Part shown: positions 10,442 to 22,079 of the stretch, in pieces
How the letters are laid out: every line of letters starts with the position of its first letter
Position numbering within the stretch: position 1 is the first letter of the stretch
From: Lucinisca nassula
Lineage: Eukaryota; Mollusca; Bivalvia; Lucinida; Lucinidae
Reading direction: 5' to 3'
Assembly (NCBI GenBank): GCA_963580285.1
Contig: OY757010.1
Location: 75,248,858-75,312,857, forward strand
DNA length: 64,000 nucleotides
Translations under genes and position numbers: made by a program
The notes under the pieces: model-generated
Database searches by the model: none
What the model was told of the DNA's origin: nothing
The model's input: the letters and a program-made list of their open reading frames with translations, nothing else

Positions 10442-11470
10442 ACACCGACAATATTAAAATGTGCATGAGACCGCACCTAGCATAGGAATATACATACCTA
10501 ACATAATGTAGTTAAACATCATTAAACCACACTTTATGTGGAAAAGGTGATGTTTGCATGGGGTTTATAATATTGTTCCTAATTCTGTTTAAAACCTAGA
10601 TTTCGAGTACTCATTAGAGTTACTTTTTAATGCGCATTTAACATGCACAAAGATCCAATCTTTGAAGCATAAATAACATTGTGTTTCACATAGATGAACA
10701 TATTTAACATTAACATGTCAAGGTAGTTAAAACCTCAGTAAATTATACTTCATGTAGTAAAAAGCGATGTTTACAGGAGTATATATAATTGTTCCTATTT
10801 CTGCTTAAAACATATGTATCGGATGCGCATCAGTGTCATCTCGTGTGTTTTCTAACTTGCATAAAAATCTATGTTTGAAGTATAAATCATAAAAATTACA
10901 CTTCATTTTCCTGAAAACTCTCAGGAGAAAAACCCTCAATGTTACAAAAGTGAAATGATACCTGCCGCCCCATAACGAAGACTATGTATACATATACATG
11001 AGATGCTGCACAGGATCATAACAATGTAACAATACATTAACATGTCACCGTAGTTTAAACACAGGTAAACCCCACTTCAGGTAGTAACCCTTTTATGCAG
11101 AAAAAAGTATTGAATGCAGGGAAGGAACTTTTTTCCTATTTTATCTAAAACACGGTGATGAGTTAAATCATACAAAATCACACTGTTTTGTTTTTCTTTT
11201 TGCCAATAGTACAGCAATGAAATAAAACAGCGTTAACGCAAAACAATGCTAACATGTACCTGAGAATGCGCAAAGAATTATACATACCTAAAATACATTA
11301 ACATATGAATGTAGATCTAGTTTAAACAGCGGTAAATCCCATTTATGCATTAAAATGTGATATTTGTTTCCTGTTTCTGCTTCAAACATTGATATCGGGT
11401 ACGTATAAACTCCTATTCAAGCGGTTATAACGTGCCAAAATTCTGTGTCTGAAGGATAAACCAGAAAAAA
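10442..11470. repeat. Series of decayed ~250-bp related units
   Basis: At least four loose repeats (about 10440-10690, 10690-10900, 10990-11200, 11240-11470). Each runs from ACATTAACATG...TAGTTTAAACC, through a CCC(A/C)CTT(T/C)ATG segment, to TTCCTATTTCTGCTTAAAAC and a trace of the GGTACTC palindrome arm. They look like old, locally amplified relatives of the palindrome MITEs. Confidence 0.5.
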
Positions 11471-11485
11471 ATAACAATCTTCCTC

Positions 11486-11487
<2 letters not shown>

Positions 11488-11517
<30 letters not shown>

Positions 11518-11548
11518 CTTCTTCTTCTTCTTCTTCTTCTTCTTCTTC
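11488..11548. repeat. (TTC)n microsatellite
   Basis: About 20 units of CTT/TTC. It produces a spurious poly-Glu frame on the minus strand. Confidence 0.95.
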
Positions 11549-12661
11549 AACGATGATAACCGACAGAATGTAATAACTGCAATGCCGGAGCAAAAAAAAA
11601 ATGTTTAACTCCCATAGGCCTGACCAGGTATGCAGAGAATCAGGCATCAACCCACCTCACTTTAATAAAAGTTTAGGTAAGTCTTAGGGCACCTTAAGGC
11701 GTGAGCCGTTACAGAGTCAGAGACCCAACCCGCCGGCTTGCAATCAAAAACGGATGCAAAGTTATCTGAGGGTAGCTGATGGGGTCTTATTGGCCGAAAC
11801 TAGCTAGTCTGGGCAGAAAAACTTGTACACTCCATTCTGTTCAGTTCTACAGTTATTTACGAACATGAAATCATTGCAAGCTTATATATTTATGAATTTA
11901 TATACTCAGACACCATACAGTTCTGGTTCCGACAGGCCTTGTTCCAGAAAAGAATTAAGTCCGACATTAAATTCTGAACTTAAATCGAAATGACGTCTAA
12001 AAAACTAAGAAAAGACTTGCGAAGTTTATGATATTAATTACCCTGGTTAAGAAGTTTAGCAGTTAAAATTCTTACGGGTGTTGATGTTAGTCAGTTACAA
12101 GGCTAGACACTTTCACAGTATGGGAGCGGAAGTGAACGGCAATTTGCGACTGAACAGCACTTGCGATTTGTACAGTGGACGATCAGTCACTTGCGGTATG
12201 ATATTTTCGCCGACACGGTAAGGAATTTCATTTTTTTTTCCGCGGACATAACGCTTATGTGTGAAATTTATATGTATTGATGGTAAGATGGATGTTTTTA
12301 TCATATTCCAACCGCAGAAACATGCTATTTTTTGGATGGCATGAGAAGAGCTAGATTGTTGATCACTTTATTTATCGTTATGCTATAACCGGTTGACACA
12401 CCTGTAAATACGCATACAACGTGTGCCAGTAGGCATTTCCTTTGTTATTTAGCATTTAAGTCTTCCAATAGTATCACTGATTGAATAGAAATCAAAGACA
12501 TCGTCAAAAATGCAAATCAGATCGAAGGACTGTTAAAAGTATGACACAGGAGAAAAAACAAACCGTTCAGATCACTTGCTTTTGTAAGTATTCGGATTGA
12601 ACAGGTCAATTGCGATTAGATTGAACGGTCACTTGTTAGTATGCTGAATTCATTCGCTTAA

Positions 12662-12924
12662 GCTGCATGATGCTTCCACGCAGAGCTGAATCCGGCCCGC
12701 ACACTAGTCCAGGTAAACCGCTCAGAGGATCTAAGCCTTCCAGGAACCGCGGTGCGAGGCGGACCGTCCATGCTAATAAACCCTATTGGTTTCATTGGGC
12801 GACAGGGCTTGAGATGTCATTTCATCTCAGTGTCGGGTAAAAGTCCCACAAAATTGGAAGCAACGTCTCGAAAATGACCTTTACAGTGTTGACGGGGACG
12901 TTAACCTCAAATCAACCAACCAAT
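12662..12924 (+). repeat. SINE-A copy 9, 5' truncated
   Basis: Begins at GCTGCATGATGCTTCC and lacks the GCCCCCGCCC end. Its tail CTCAAATCAACCAACC abuts a SINE-B fragment directly. Confidence 0.87.
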
Positions 12925-13111
12925 CTCCCTTCCGCTGATTCAAGAAGGTCAGTTGTCAGTTTCTGGCGAAATATTGTGCACTGTACTGGTTAACCGCTTA
13001 CGTATAAGCCTCCCCAGGAAAAATTGAGGATAGGTAAACTGATGAGGTCAAAAGTGACCTGAAACAGTGTTGACGGGTCCATTAAACTCCAATGCAAACA
13101 AACAAACAAAG
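12925..13111 (+). repeat. SINE-B fragment lacking its tRNA head
   Basis: Starts within the body (TCTCCCTTCCGCTGATTC) and runs to the CCAATGCAAACAAACAAACAAA-type tail. Either a truncated insertion, or the right part of an A/B composite with copy 9. Confidence 0.82.
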
Positions 13112-13156
13112 AGCACACACGCGCACGTGCGAACACACACACTGCTGTTTATTTTT

Positions 13157-13348
13157 ATTTATTTGTTTGTGTTGCTCTTTAACGGCCCTGACAAGAATAC
13201 CAGGGTACCCGAAGAAAAGTCGCATGACCCGTTGCAAAACTGGAATCTCACATATAACCCGAGCGACCTTCGAACTATAGATTTGATAGACCAAATTATT
13301 AAGAGTCAGTGCTCTTATCCTCAAACCCACGGAGACCAGACAACGTAG
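13157..13348 (-). repeat. SINE-D candidate (tRNA-like head, minus strand)
   Basis: On the minus strand it begins with a tRNA-like segment (GTCTCCGTGGGTTTGAGGAT, then GTTCGAAGGTC in B-box position) and ends in GGCCGTTAAAGAGCAACAC plus AAACAAATAAA. The tail resembles those of SINE-A and SINE-B. The head fold is imperfect. Confidence 0.55.
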
Positions 13349-13925
13349 ATTACTTAATTGTTGGTATACGCAAGAAAACGCATTATAGACGACGTTCCTG
13401 TGACTGATGGACTCAAGTACTCGTCATTAGGTGCCCATGGGAGTAGACATTATAGACGTAGGGTTTAACACGGAAGTTCAGCCATTAGTCACCCACGTTG
13501 ACGGTGACAGGTTTTTAAGGTAACCGGGCGCTATAAGCACATAGGGGCTATCCCTAGAATATGTCCAGGATTGTTGTTCCACTTTCTTAAAGGCTTTTGC
13601 ACGGATAGATACATTGGGACCAATGCACCACTCTCGTCTCAGGCGCGGTGCAATAAAAGGAAAGTGGTCTGTAAGTTACAGAAATTTCGATAACCGGTCA
13701 GAAAAATAGCAGGCTGCACATCGCGGCTATGGAAGATGGTCAGTTTCGACCTGTAAAGTTTGTAAACCGTGTCCCATAGCCAGTGCCTGTTAGAATATCT
13801 GACCAGGTGGTCTTTACAAAGGCCAGAGTACCGGCAAAATGCAGGCTAACCTTGGCATCTCCGGCGTTGGCTCATCATTCTGTTGCTGGCGTCACTGGTA
13901 GGCTGTTCCAATGACCAAACGATCT
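13349..13925. other. No gene seen
   Basis: No ORF or RNA recognised. The segment TTTTTAAGGTAACCGGGCGC near 13513 recurs near 48832, so part of this is a dispersed repeat. Confidence 0.45.
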
Positions 13926-15125
13926 TTTTATTATACCCCGACAGAATTGGTTCGGGGTATATAGCTATCAGCCTGGCGTCCGTCCGTTCGTCCGTCCTTC
14001 CGTAGACGAAACCTTGTGATGGCCATTTTTCCAAAACCCTTTGAGATTCGTTGATTGTTCACAAGGCTGAGACGGTGTGCCATGCGCAAGTGCCACAACT
14101 CTATTTGCCATAGTTTTTGAGTTAGTTCCCCTTCCAATAAAATAGAATGACAACTTTGTGATGGTCATAATTCCTAATTTGAGACATATCGATGGTACTT
14201 GGCACAATTGTTCACTAGGCTGAGACGGCGTGTCATGCGCAAGAACAACACCTCTGGGTGCCATGTCTTTTTGAGTGACCTCCCCTTCCAATACAATAGA
14301 GTCCCTACACTGTGATGGTCATAACTCCAATGTCCTTTGAGATATATTGATGGTACCTGGCACAATTGTTCACAAGGCTGACCCGGCGTGTCATGCATAA
14401 GAACCACAACTCTGGTTGCCATGATGTCCCCCTCCAATAAAGTAGAATCTCTACCTTGTGATCACCATATCTCCAATACCTAGGCGCCATATTGATGTCA
14501 CTTTGTTTTTGTTTGTTTGATTTGAGGTTTAACGTCCCCATCAACACTGTATAGGTCATTTTGGAGACGTTGCTTCCAATTTTATGGGACTTTTACCCGA
14601 CATTGAGCTGAAATGACATCTCAAGCCCTGTCGCCCTATGAAACCAACAGGGTTTATAAGCATGGACGGTCTGACTCAGGCGCACTGCTTTGCCTGGGCA
14701 GGCTTAGATCCTCTAAGCGGTCTACCAGTAATCGTGTGCGTGTCAGATTCAGCTCTGCGTGGAATCATCATGCAGCCCATATATTTCTTCAAGCCCCGAT
14801 GGGCGGGGACCGCGATGTCACTTGGTACAGAAATACATGAGTTTAAGCGGGCGTGCCATGCGCATGAATTAAAACTCTTGGTGCCCTGGTTTTGGAGTTA
14901 TCTCCCCTGACAATATAACATTATAGTGATTGTAACTCCAATAATCTTTGAGATATACTAATGGAACTTTGCACAATTGAATACAAGTTATAGAAGGCAT
15001 GCCATGACAAAGAAACACAACTATTTGTATTGTTGTATTTGAGTTATCGCCCCTTCAAAGATAACAGTTTTGCCGCCTTGTGTCACCATATATCCAATAC
15101 CCTTTTAGATATACTCGAATTCAAT
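13926..15125. repeat. ~140-bp tandem repeat block, interrupted by SINE-A
   Basis: After a CCGTCCGT-rich stretch (13976-14003), units of about 135-145 bp repeat. Each contains TTGAGATATATTGATGG-like, GGCACAATTGTTCAC, GTGCCATGCGCAAG and CCCCTTCCAATA segments. About four units precede SINE-A copy 10 and two more follow it. Open frames across several units on the minus strand come from the repeat period. Confidence 0.78.
14494..14823 (-). mobile_element. SINE-A copy 10 inserted in the tandem block
   Basis: Element 14504-14813, full length, with a direct repeat GATGTCACTT on each side (14494-14503, 14814-14823). Confidence 0.9.
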
Positions 15126-15216
15126 GAAAACGTAACCATTCAAATTTTAATCGATTCACAATATTTGCAGCATTTGATCACGTTAAATGAATATCACTGA
15201 CTTATCCACAGACTCA

Positions 15217-15579
15217 CTACAGAGTGCGTTTCATTGGAGACTCGAAAAAGTCCACACAAATCAAAACCACATATCGTAATACCGGATATGTCCACCATAC
15301 CATCAAGTATTGCTTGGCATCGAGGCTCATGCTTCGAATTAAACGCTGTATCTGGTCTTGTGTGATGTTGTCCCATTCTTTATGTACCGCCATGGCAAGC
15401 TGCTGACGAATGATTTGCGGATGATGTCGGCTGTACACACGTTTTCCGAGCTGGTCACAAAGGTGCTCGATTGGGTTTAAATCCGGCGAAATCGCAGGCC
15501 ATGGAATAACTTGCACACCATTTTGATTGAAACAAAAATCCGAGTCCGATAACAGAATACTTGTAAGCTTTTTTTGCAA
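15217..15579 (-). pseudogene. Tc1/mariner transposase, C-terminal remnant
   Basis: The minus-strand frame encodes the hallmark catalytic-domain end of Tc1-family DDE transposases: PWPAISPDLNPIEHL, with the final acidic catalytic residue in the NPIEH motif, followed by a short helical tail (QIQRLIRSM). Only ~120 residues remain of a protein usually near 340; the DNA-binding domain and the first two catalytic aspartates are absent. The first Met is not a real start. The flanking ends do not match this family, so it is a dead fragment nested in the 12.1-16.7 kb element. Confidence 0.8.
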
Positions 15580-15689
15580 TTCACATTATGAATGAAGTAA
15601 ATTTTAATGCTTTGTGAGTTATGTTAAAAGTAATTAAACGTTACAGAAATAGGTCAAAGAAAAGATGTAATCGGGTCTTTAGCCTATGT

Positions 15690-15962
15690 CCATCGGAGAC
15701 AGGGATGCACTGTTCTTCCAGGCAGAGCTGAAACCGATCGCACATGAGTACTGGTAAACCGCTCAGAAGGTCGTCGCCTGCCCTGGCAAAGTGGTGCGAG
15801 TAGGTCCGTCCCTGCAAATTAACCATATTGGTTTGTTTGGGTGGTATGGGCTGAGATGTCATTTTATCTCAGTGTTGGTTAAAAGCCACAACATTGGAAG
15901 CAACGTCTGCAAGATGACCTGAATAGTGTTGACTGGGTCCTAGCACCTCAAATCAAATAAAG
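15690..15962 (+). repeat. SINE-A copy 11, old
   Basis: Much diverged (GGTAAACCGCTCAGAAGG, GGGTGGTATGGGCTGAGATG, CTGGGTCCTAGCACC). The 5' end is blurred and the tail has shrunk to CAAATCAAATAAA. Confidence 0.75.
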
Positions 15963-16708
15963 CGTGTGTTATCACTTGAACATGCAGAAGTGAAAAGAGT
16001 TCCGCACCATGCTGATGAAACCGTAGCAATGTCCTGAACACTTTTCTACAGTGATAATAGAAGGAAGTGTTTTGGTTATTTGATGTCAGTATCTGATCAG
16101 ACTTCTTAGAATGACCCTAAATCACAAAAATGTTATTTGTGAAATCACCATCGCAAGTGACTGTCCAATTTCAATGATCAATTTGGCAAGTGACTGTTCA
16201 ACTCCAATTATTACAGATCGCAAGGGATCGTTCAATCCAATGTCAAGTGACCGTTCAGATGATCAAACGTGTTGGGAATACAAGTTAAGATTTAGCTGCC
16301 GTATTTTACATCAGTGTAAACATCCTTTTTGTCAGTAGGCTTTATAGTTCATTTAAGATGTCAGGGAAACTCAAAGAAGTGGCCTCTAAATATACAGCCG
16401 TCATTTAAACCACTTTTAGTAACGTATGCCAGCAACAGAGAAACACATGTCAACTGATCACCATCGTTATGTCCACCGATAGGATCAATAATACCAACGA
16501 AATTATTTCCGGTAAAGTGACAAATATATTGACAACTTACACAAATAAAAGTAATGACCAAAAACTCACGCGAATGGCTTCTGTGTTTACATATTTGAGA
16601 TACCACGTGATAATGTTATATCGCAAGTGACTGATCGTCCACTGTACAAATCGCAAGTGCTGTTCAATCGCAAATGGCCGTTCACTTCCGCTCCCATACT
16701 GTGACTTT

Positions 16709-17111
16709 GGCAAATCGAATTACAGTGTAATTTTTATTATTAAGCTCCGTCTGATGCCCAAAGAGCAACATCACCATCCACGGACGGAACAGTTATTTCA
16801 AAATACATGTAAGCGTATTTATCGGAAAATTTGCATGAAGCAAACCCATCGAAAGTAGAGAAATACAAAGGCGGGATTCAGGTATCGGAAGAACTGGCTG
16901 TATTCAGTTGAAGTTCGACTGATCAAGCCATCGAAAAATGCATTTCTTACCTTACATGTAAGTTGGAGGGAATGTCAATTAAATCATTAAGTTCTTTAAA
17001 ACAATTATGAGGTATAGTATTTTAAAGCGCGGGAAATTCATACGTTGACAGACTACCAGCACGAAAACGTCCGGATTTTAATTTGTTTACAAACCTGTGG
17101 CCTGTATATTG
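16709..17111. other. No gene seen
   Basis: Region between the TIR element and the Penelope fragment. No ORF, RNA gene or repeat recognised. Confidence 0.45.
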
Positions 17112-17114
17112 TGA

Positions 17115-18073
17115 ACAAGGTTTCACTATCTACACAAGGGTTATCGGTACCATAAACTACGCAAAGCCTTTTCTAAATTTTATAGACGTCATTCTGATTT
17201 AATTTCAAAATTCATTGTTGGACTTAAATCTCTTCTGCAACAAGGTCTATCGGAACCCGAATTTTATGGGGACTTAGTATACAAATTCCGAAAAATATAT
17301 AACCGCAATGACTTCAGCACCCAATTTCGTAAAATCGTTCTTCGATATAAAAAGATTGGGTACAACATAAATGTTATACGACAGACTGCATGCATAGTAG
17401 TTAACCAAAATCACGGTTGACAACTTTGCTTCCCTCTTTAACTGCAAGCCGGTGGGTCAGGTCCCAGATTCTATGACGGTTCCAGTGTAAAGGCTTATTG
17501 AGAATTAGACAGATCTAATTCAAGGTAATGTTGGCTTGGGCCTGATGCTCTATCTCTTGTCGGGCCCTTCGGAGTATATATGTTGGTTTTCTTTTGCTCC
17601 AGCATTTCAGTGGTTTCTTGCTGTCGAGTCCTCACCGTTGTTTCATCTCTGTAGCTGTGTGGTTATTTGTGTTCACGGAGATATTGCACTGAGATAGAAG
17701 GCATTCATGCGGACTGAACAAATTATTTGTTTAAATCTCGACGGCGAGGATTGTGGCCACGTAAAATCGATTTAAGCCCCCCCCCCCCCCCCAGTGGAAT
17801 TCGTTTCCGCTGACCGTTCCAAGGCGGTTCTTCTGTCGCGGTTTATTTTTGTTTTGGTTTGTCTTTGGGTGTTTGTGATGCTTGTATTATTTTATTTTTA
17901 GATAGCCAGTTGGCCATTTTGTGGGAAAGTAACTGTCCTTTTGGCTTTCCACTATTGACGTTTCCATTAGGTCTGTTGTTTCATGTTTGTGCTTCTTTCC
18001 CTTTGGTGTCTCTGATGGGAGCTGTGGGTTGATTGTATCGATTCCTGATCATTGCCTTCACTTCTATTTTTCA
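17115..18073 (+). pseudogene. Penelope-like element: C-terminal coding remnant and 3' UTR
   Basis: 17115-17420 is an open stretch of about 101 codons between stops, too lacking in an early Met to be listed as a start-to-stop gene. It reads RYHKLRKAFSKFYRRHSDL, then EPEFYGDLVYKFRK and RYKKIGYNI, conserved wording of Penelope-like reverse transcriptases downstream of the RT core; I recognise this from memory only. The catalytic core is missing. The untranslated part (to 18073) matches the 2.2, 34.5 and 47.5 kb copies and contains a C-run at 17777-17792. Confidence 0.7.
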
Positions 18074-18286
18074 AAGCACTCTGACCCAACAAATTTTTAT
18101 TCAAATTTGACCGAGATATCATCATGGAAAGCATTACGATAACGTTTCATGTCAATTGAAGCAAAGTGAACAATGTTTTACAGACATTTTACCTAGTGAC
18201 CTAGTTTTTAACCGGACAAGACCTATCGAACTTGTCCTTATTTCATCAGGACAAACATTCTGGAAAAGTTTCGTGGTAACTGTAGT

Positions 18287-18629
18287 ACAGCTGTAGGCTG
18301 TTTTTGTTTGTTTGTTTGAGTTTGAGTTTAACGGCCAAGTTAACACTATTAAGGTCATTTTAGAGCCTGTCAGTTTATCCATTCTTTTCCTGGGTAGGCT
18401 TATACGTTACCGGTTAACCACTACAGTGCACATTCATTCACCAGAAACTGACAATTGCCCTTCTTGCCTCAGCGGAAGAGAGTGAATGACCGTAGAAAAA
18501 TTTCATGATCAATCTCCACGAAATAATGTTGCCGAACCATGGCAGGTATCGAACCCGCGCCCCCCCCCCCGATCACCAGTCAGACGCGCATCAGTCAGAG
18601 CTACCGAGGCCAGCACAACTGTAGGCTGT
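18287..18629 (-). mobile_element. SINE-B, full length, with target duplication
   Basis: Element 18302-18614 flanked by ACAGCTGTAGGCTGT (18287-18301) and ACAACTGTAGGCTGT (18615-18629). The tRNA-like head at the right end has the inverted B box GGTATCGAACCC and inverted A-box region GAGCTACCGAGG, with a C10 run between them. Confidence 0.88.
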
Positions 18630-18791
18630 AGCGGATGAAAAACGTAAAGGTTGACGACGGTCGATGCACGACTCTATTACCGCGGACACAGGGTGATAGC
18701 TATAGCTCACTTGTGCACTTCTTGTTCATGTGAGCAAAAATATGATCTGTCAATAAGAAATATTAATTATTATATAATAATTAATTTCAGG

Positions 18792-19095
18792 TCCCCCGCC
18801 CATAGGGGCTTGAAGAAATAAAATGGGCTGCATGATGCTTCCACGCAGAGCTGAATCCCGCCGCACACCAGTACTGGTAAACCGCTTAGAGGATCTAAGC
18901 CTGTCCAGGAACCGCGGTGCGAGGCGGACCGTCCATGCTAATAAACCCTATTCGTTTCATTGGGCGACAGGACTGGAGATGTTATTTCATCTCAATGTCG
19001 GGTAAAAGTCCCACAAAATTGGAAGCAACGTCTCCAAAATGACCTTTACAGTGTTGACGGAGGACGTTAAACCTCAAATCAAACAAACAAACAAA
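18792..19095 (+). repeat. SINE-A copy 12
   Basis: Full length, from CCCCCGCCCATAGGGGCTTG to CAAATCAAACAAACAAACAAA. Carries the GGACCGTCCATGCTAATAAACC variant. Confidence 0.9.
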
Positions 19096-19489
19096 ATATC
19101 ATATTTCAAAAGAAATATTGATAGATCTAGTAGAGATAAGCATAAAGAAGATGATCATAAAGGGAATTTCTCATTAAACAACAACTGCAGCACTACTACT
19201 ACAACAACATCTTCGAAATACTGATGTTTAAGAGTTAGAAATAAGAAAACAAAAACAACCGGTACAGAGGCTTTAAAAACATTACAATAACATTCCCGTT
19301 CAATAAAATGGCGTTTGCCATGTCTTGAAACAAGGATTTTCACGGTATGTTTTTCTTTCTTTCTTTTTCTTTTTTTTTTGTCATCGCGAAAACAAGCCTG
19401 TATAATTTTACCCCCCCCCCCCCATTAAACCCCATTTAAGCTTGTAAAACCAGTGTTTATAGGGGTATACAATATTGTTCTTATCTCTG

Positions 19490-20845
19490 CCCAAAAACAG
19501 ATAGACCGCATAAACCGCAATCAGGCATTCTTGTAACTTGGTAAAGGCGGTCGAATAACTGCACGCTATAATCGGTAGTGACCTATAATAACAGTGTTAT
19601 TGACCTATCATGAATACGTCTTGTGACCGTTTATAGTCCGGACCTCCTTTAAAGGTCCATAATTTGCAAGTGTAAACAATAACATGCAAACTTTTATAGA
19701 CGGGAAAACAACGAAACTACAAGTTAAAATCTTTGTAATATATATTTAAACATATTTTCAGCTACATTCTTATCTTCTCGGGCTTTCCTGGTTTGAATGG
19801 TCTGTTGGAATATAGTAAATACATTGTTAGTGTCTTTAATATTAAAAAGACACTAATCATGTATTTAGTTTACACCGAAATTCAAAACTCATAAAGGTTT
19901 TGCAATAATTTAGCAAATTTAAGCAAAAAAACAAAACAAAAAAAAAAACAACAAAAAAACAACAGACAGTGTTGCATGTTAAACGACAGTCAGTGTAATG
20001 ACGCGCACACGTAGTATAACGTGACGTCAAATAGCCCGAAATTTCTGCCGTCACCACGTAGGAAACAACATGGACGCTCGAATAAAAGTTTCCTTGTATG
20101 AAAATCTGCAAATAAATAGTTTATTTTAGTTTTATAAATTATTTTCGAGGTTCAGACGCAGCCGCAGTACCTGTGCGCAATCATTCCAATGGATCATTCA
20201 AACCAGGAAAGCCCGAGAAACTAAGAATTTAGCTGAAAATTCTGAAAATCTGTTTAAATAAATATTGTAAAGATTATAACTTGCAGTTTCGTTATTTTCT
20301 CGTGTATAAAAGGTTGTATGTTATTGTTTACGCTTGCAAATTAGAGACCTGAAAAGTAGGTCCGGTCTATTAACCAGACGTATTATAGGTCAGTAGAAGG
20401 TATTATAGGTCACTGCCGATTATAGCGAGCAGTTATTTGACCCCATTTATTAGGTTACAAGAATGCCTGATTGCGGTATAAAATTGCACACTGATGCTGT
20501 GGTTGCGTCTTAACCGCGACAATAGGTTCTAAAACTAAAATAAACTATTTATTTGCAGAATTATATACAGGATGTAAAGCTCTTAGAAACTTTTATGCAA
20601 GCGTCCATGTTTCTTACGTCTTCGTTTCGCGGTGACGTCAGAAGATTTGCAATCTTTGACGTCACGGTATACTACGTGTGCGCGCCATGGCACCATCTGT
20701 CCTTTATTATGCCATACTGTCTGCTGTCTTTTTTGGGTAAATTTGCTAAAGTATTGCAAAGCCCCTTGATTGTTTTGAATTGCGGTATAAACTAAATACA
20801 TACATGATAAGTGTCTATTATAATAAGATACATGTATAATCATCA
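19490..20845. repeat. Interleaved inverted repeats X-Y-X'-Y'
   Basis: X (19510-19805) is matched in inverse orientation by X' (20170-20500): landmarks GGCATTCTTGTAAC, GACCTATAATA, TAAACAATAACAT, CTCGGGCTTTCCTGG. Y (19840-20140) is matched in inverse by Y' (20530-20840): landmarks TTTAGTTTACACCG, GCGCACACGTAGTATA, CATGGACGC, CAAATAAATAGTTTATTTTA. Arms are ~300 bp and roughly 80% alike by eye. A short palindrome of AGTGTCTTTAATATTAAAAA lies between X and Y. No protein recognised. Confidence 0.8.
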
Positions 20846-20969
20846 GTGGTTCGCCGCAACATTTTTATAGGGGCTCGCTGAAGCTCGCCACTTTTAAATT
20901 GTCTAAGGCTCACATATTATATTTTATTATTAAAGACACTAACCATGTTTTTAGTATATTCAAGGTTCG

Positions 20970-21221
20970 GCCCCCGCCCATAGGGGCTTGAAGAAATAAA
21001 TGTACTGCATGATGCTTCCCCGACCGCACACGAGTACTGGTTAACCACTTAGAGGCAAAGCGGTGCGAGTCGGACCGTCCATGCTTATAAACCCTATCGG
21101 TTTCATTGGGCGACAGGACTTGAGAAGTCATTTCATCTCAATGTCGGGTAAAAGTTCCACAAATTGGAAGTGACATATTCAGTGTTGAAGGGGATGTTAA
21201 ACCTCAAATCAAACAAACAAA
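20970..21221 (+). repeat. SINE-A copy 13, internally deleted
   Basis: Missing pieces between GATGCTTCC and CCGACCGC and around the GATCTAAGC segment. Flanked by TATATTCAAGG and TATATTCAGGG, a likely target duplication. Confidence 0.85.
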
Positions 21222-21222
21222 A

Positions 21223-21543
21223 CTATATTCAGGGTACTTGTTCCAACCGCCTCACCGAGGCGGTTCTTGCACGTTCCCATAATTTTTTTGGAGCAAAACC
21301 GTTAAAAATATCAGAATTTTCTGCTCGCAAATTTCATTTTTGGGTGATGGAATTTTCTATGTATTTGAATAGGCGTGTTTTCTTAGTTCTAGTCCAAACA
21401 TAGATTATCGGTGCTCGTTAGATCCGCCTCCTATTTTTATGAGCGGAAATAAGGAATATATTGTATACCCCTGTAACCCCACTTTTACCTGTATGAATTG
21501 GATGTCTATATGGGTGGTCATTACACGAACTTGCTAATCTGAT
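21223..21543 (-). repeat. MITE-P1/P2 fragments
   Basis: A palindrome with a changed tip (near 21236-21280) and the TATTTGAATAGGCGTGTTTTC end of P1 are followed by a broken palindrome (near 21405-21445) and a P2-type right end (GGGTGGTCATTACACGAAC). Confidence 0.65.
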
Positions 21544-21695
21544 GACAATTAGATACCAATAACGTTAGACGGCGCTTAATTATGAAAGTCGACAGCAAGA
21601 AAAAGAGGCATAAGTGACACAAGAGTAATCGAATTTGCTTTGGTTCTTGTATTGCATACAATCGATAAAACTTTACAGCCTGACATGGCTTTAAG

Positions 21696-22026
21696 TGTTT
21701 GTTTGTTGAATTTGGGTTTAATGTCTCCGTCAACACTATTTAGGTCATTTTGGCAACGCCGATTCCAATTTTGAAGGAATTTTTCTCGGCACTGAGATGA
21801 AATGACTTCTCAAACCCTATCGCTCAATGCAACCAATAGGTTTATTATATGTATGGTTGGTGCATGGGAAGGCAGGCTTAGACCTTCTAAGCAGTTACCA
21901 GTACTCGTGTGTAGACCTTCTAAGCAGTTACCAGTACTCATGTGTGGTCGGTTTCAGCTCTGCGCAGCCCAACTATTTCTCAAAGCCTCAATGTGGAGTG
22001 GGGTGGCGGGGGGAGGGGGGGGGGGG
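21696..22026 (-). repeat. SINE-A copy 14 with 33-bp internal tandem duplication
   Basis: Diverged copy. The segment TAGACCTTCTAAGCAGTTACC and its next dozen bases occurs twice (21879-21911, 21912-21944). The 5' terminus is replaced by a G-rich run (22003-22027). Confidence 0.82.
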
Positions 22027-22079
22027 GCAATAGGGCGCACCATGAAATAATTAAATAAATAAAGTTATTGGATTTAAAT

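Larger units (their letters stand above)
12109..16708. mobile_element. 4.59-kb TIR element with 5-bp target duplication
   Basis: Termini at 12114 and 16703 are inverted copies starting CACAGTATGGGAGCGGAAGT and matching for about 90 bp with only a few differences. The flanks are ACTTT on both sides (12109-12113, 16704-16708). Subterminal zones (12114-12205, 12560-12645, 16140-16260, 16615-16703) repeat motifs of the TGAACGGTCACTTGCGAT type in both orientations, a pattern expected for transposase binding sites. The interior is filled with SINEs, ~140-bp tandem repeats and a Tc1 fragment, and I recognise no transposase matching these ends, so it is probably non-autonomous. CAC-type ends with 5-bp duplications are known for Transib/RAG-like elements, but the class is not proven. 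Confidence 0.78.

Noticed and set aside
11417..11650. Poly-Glu ORF on the minus strand
   Set aside because: Caused by the (TTC)n microsatellite.
13846..14559. Chain of minus-strand ORFs with MEGE-type starts
   Set aside because: They follow the ~140-bp tandem repeat period and shift frame between units; no product recognised.
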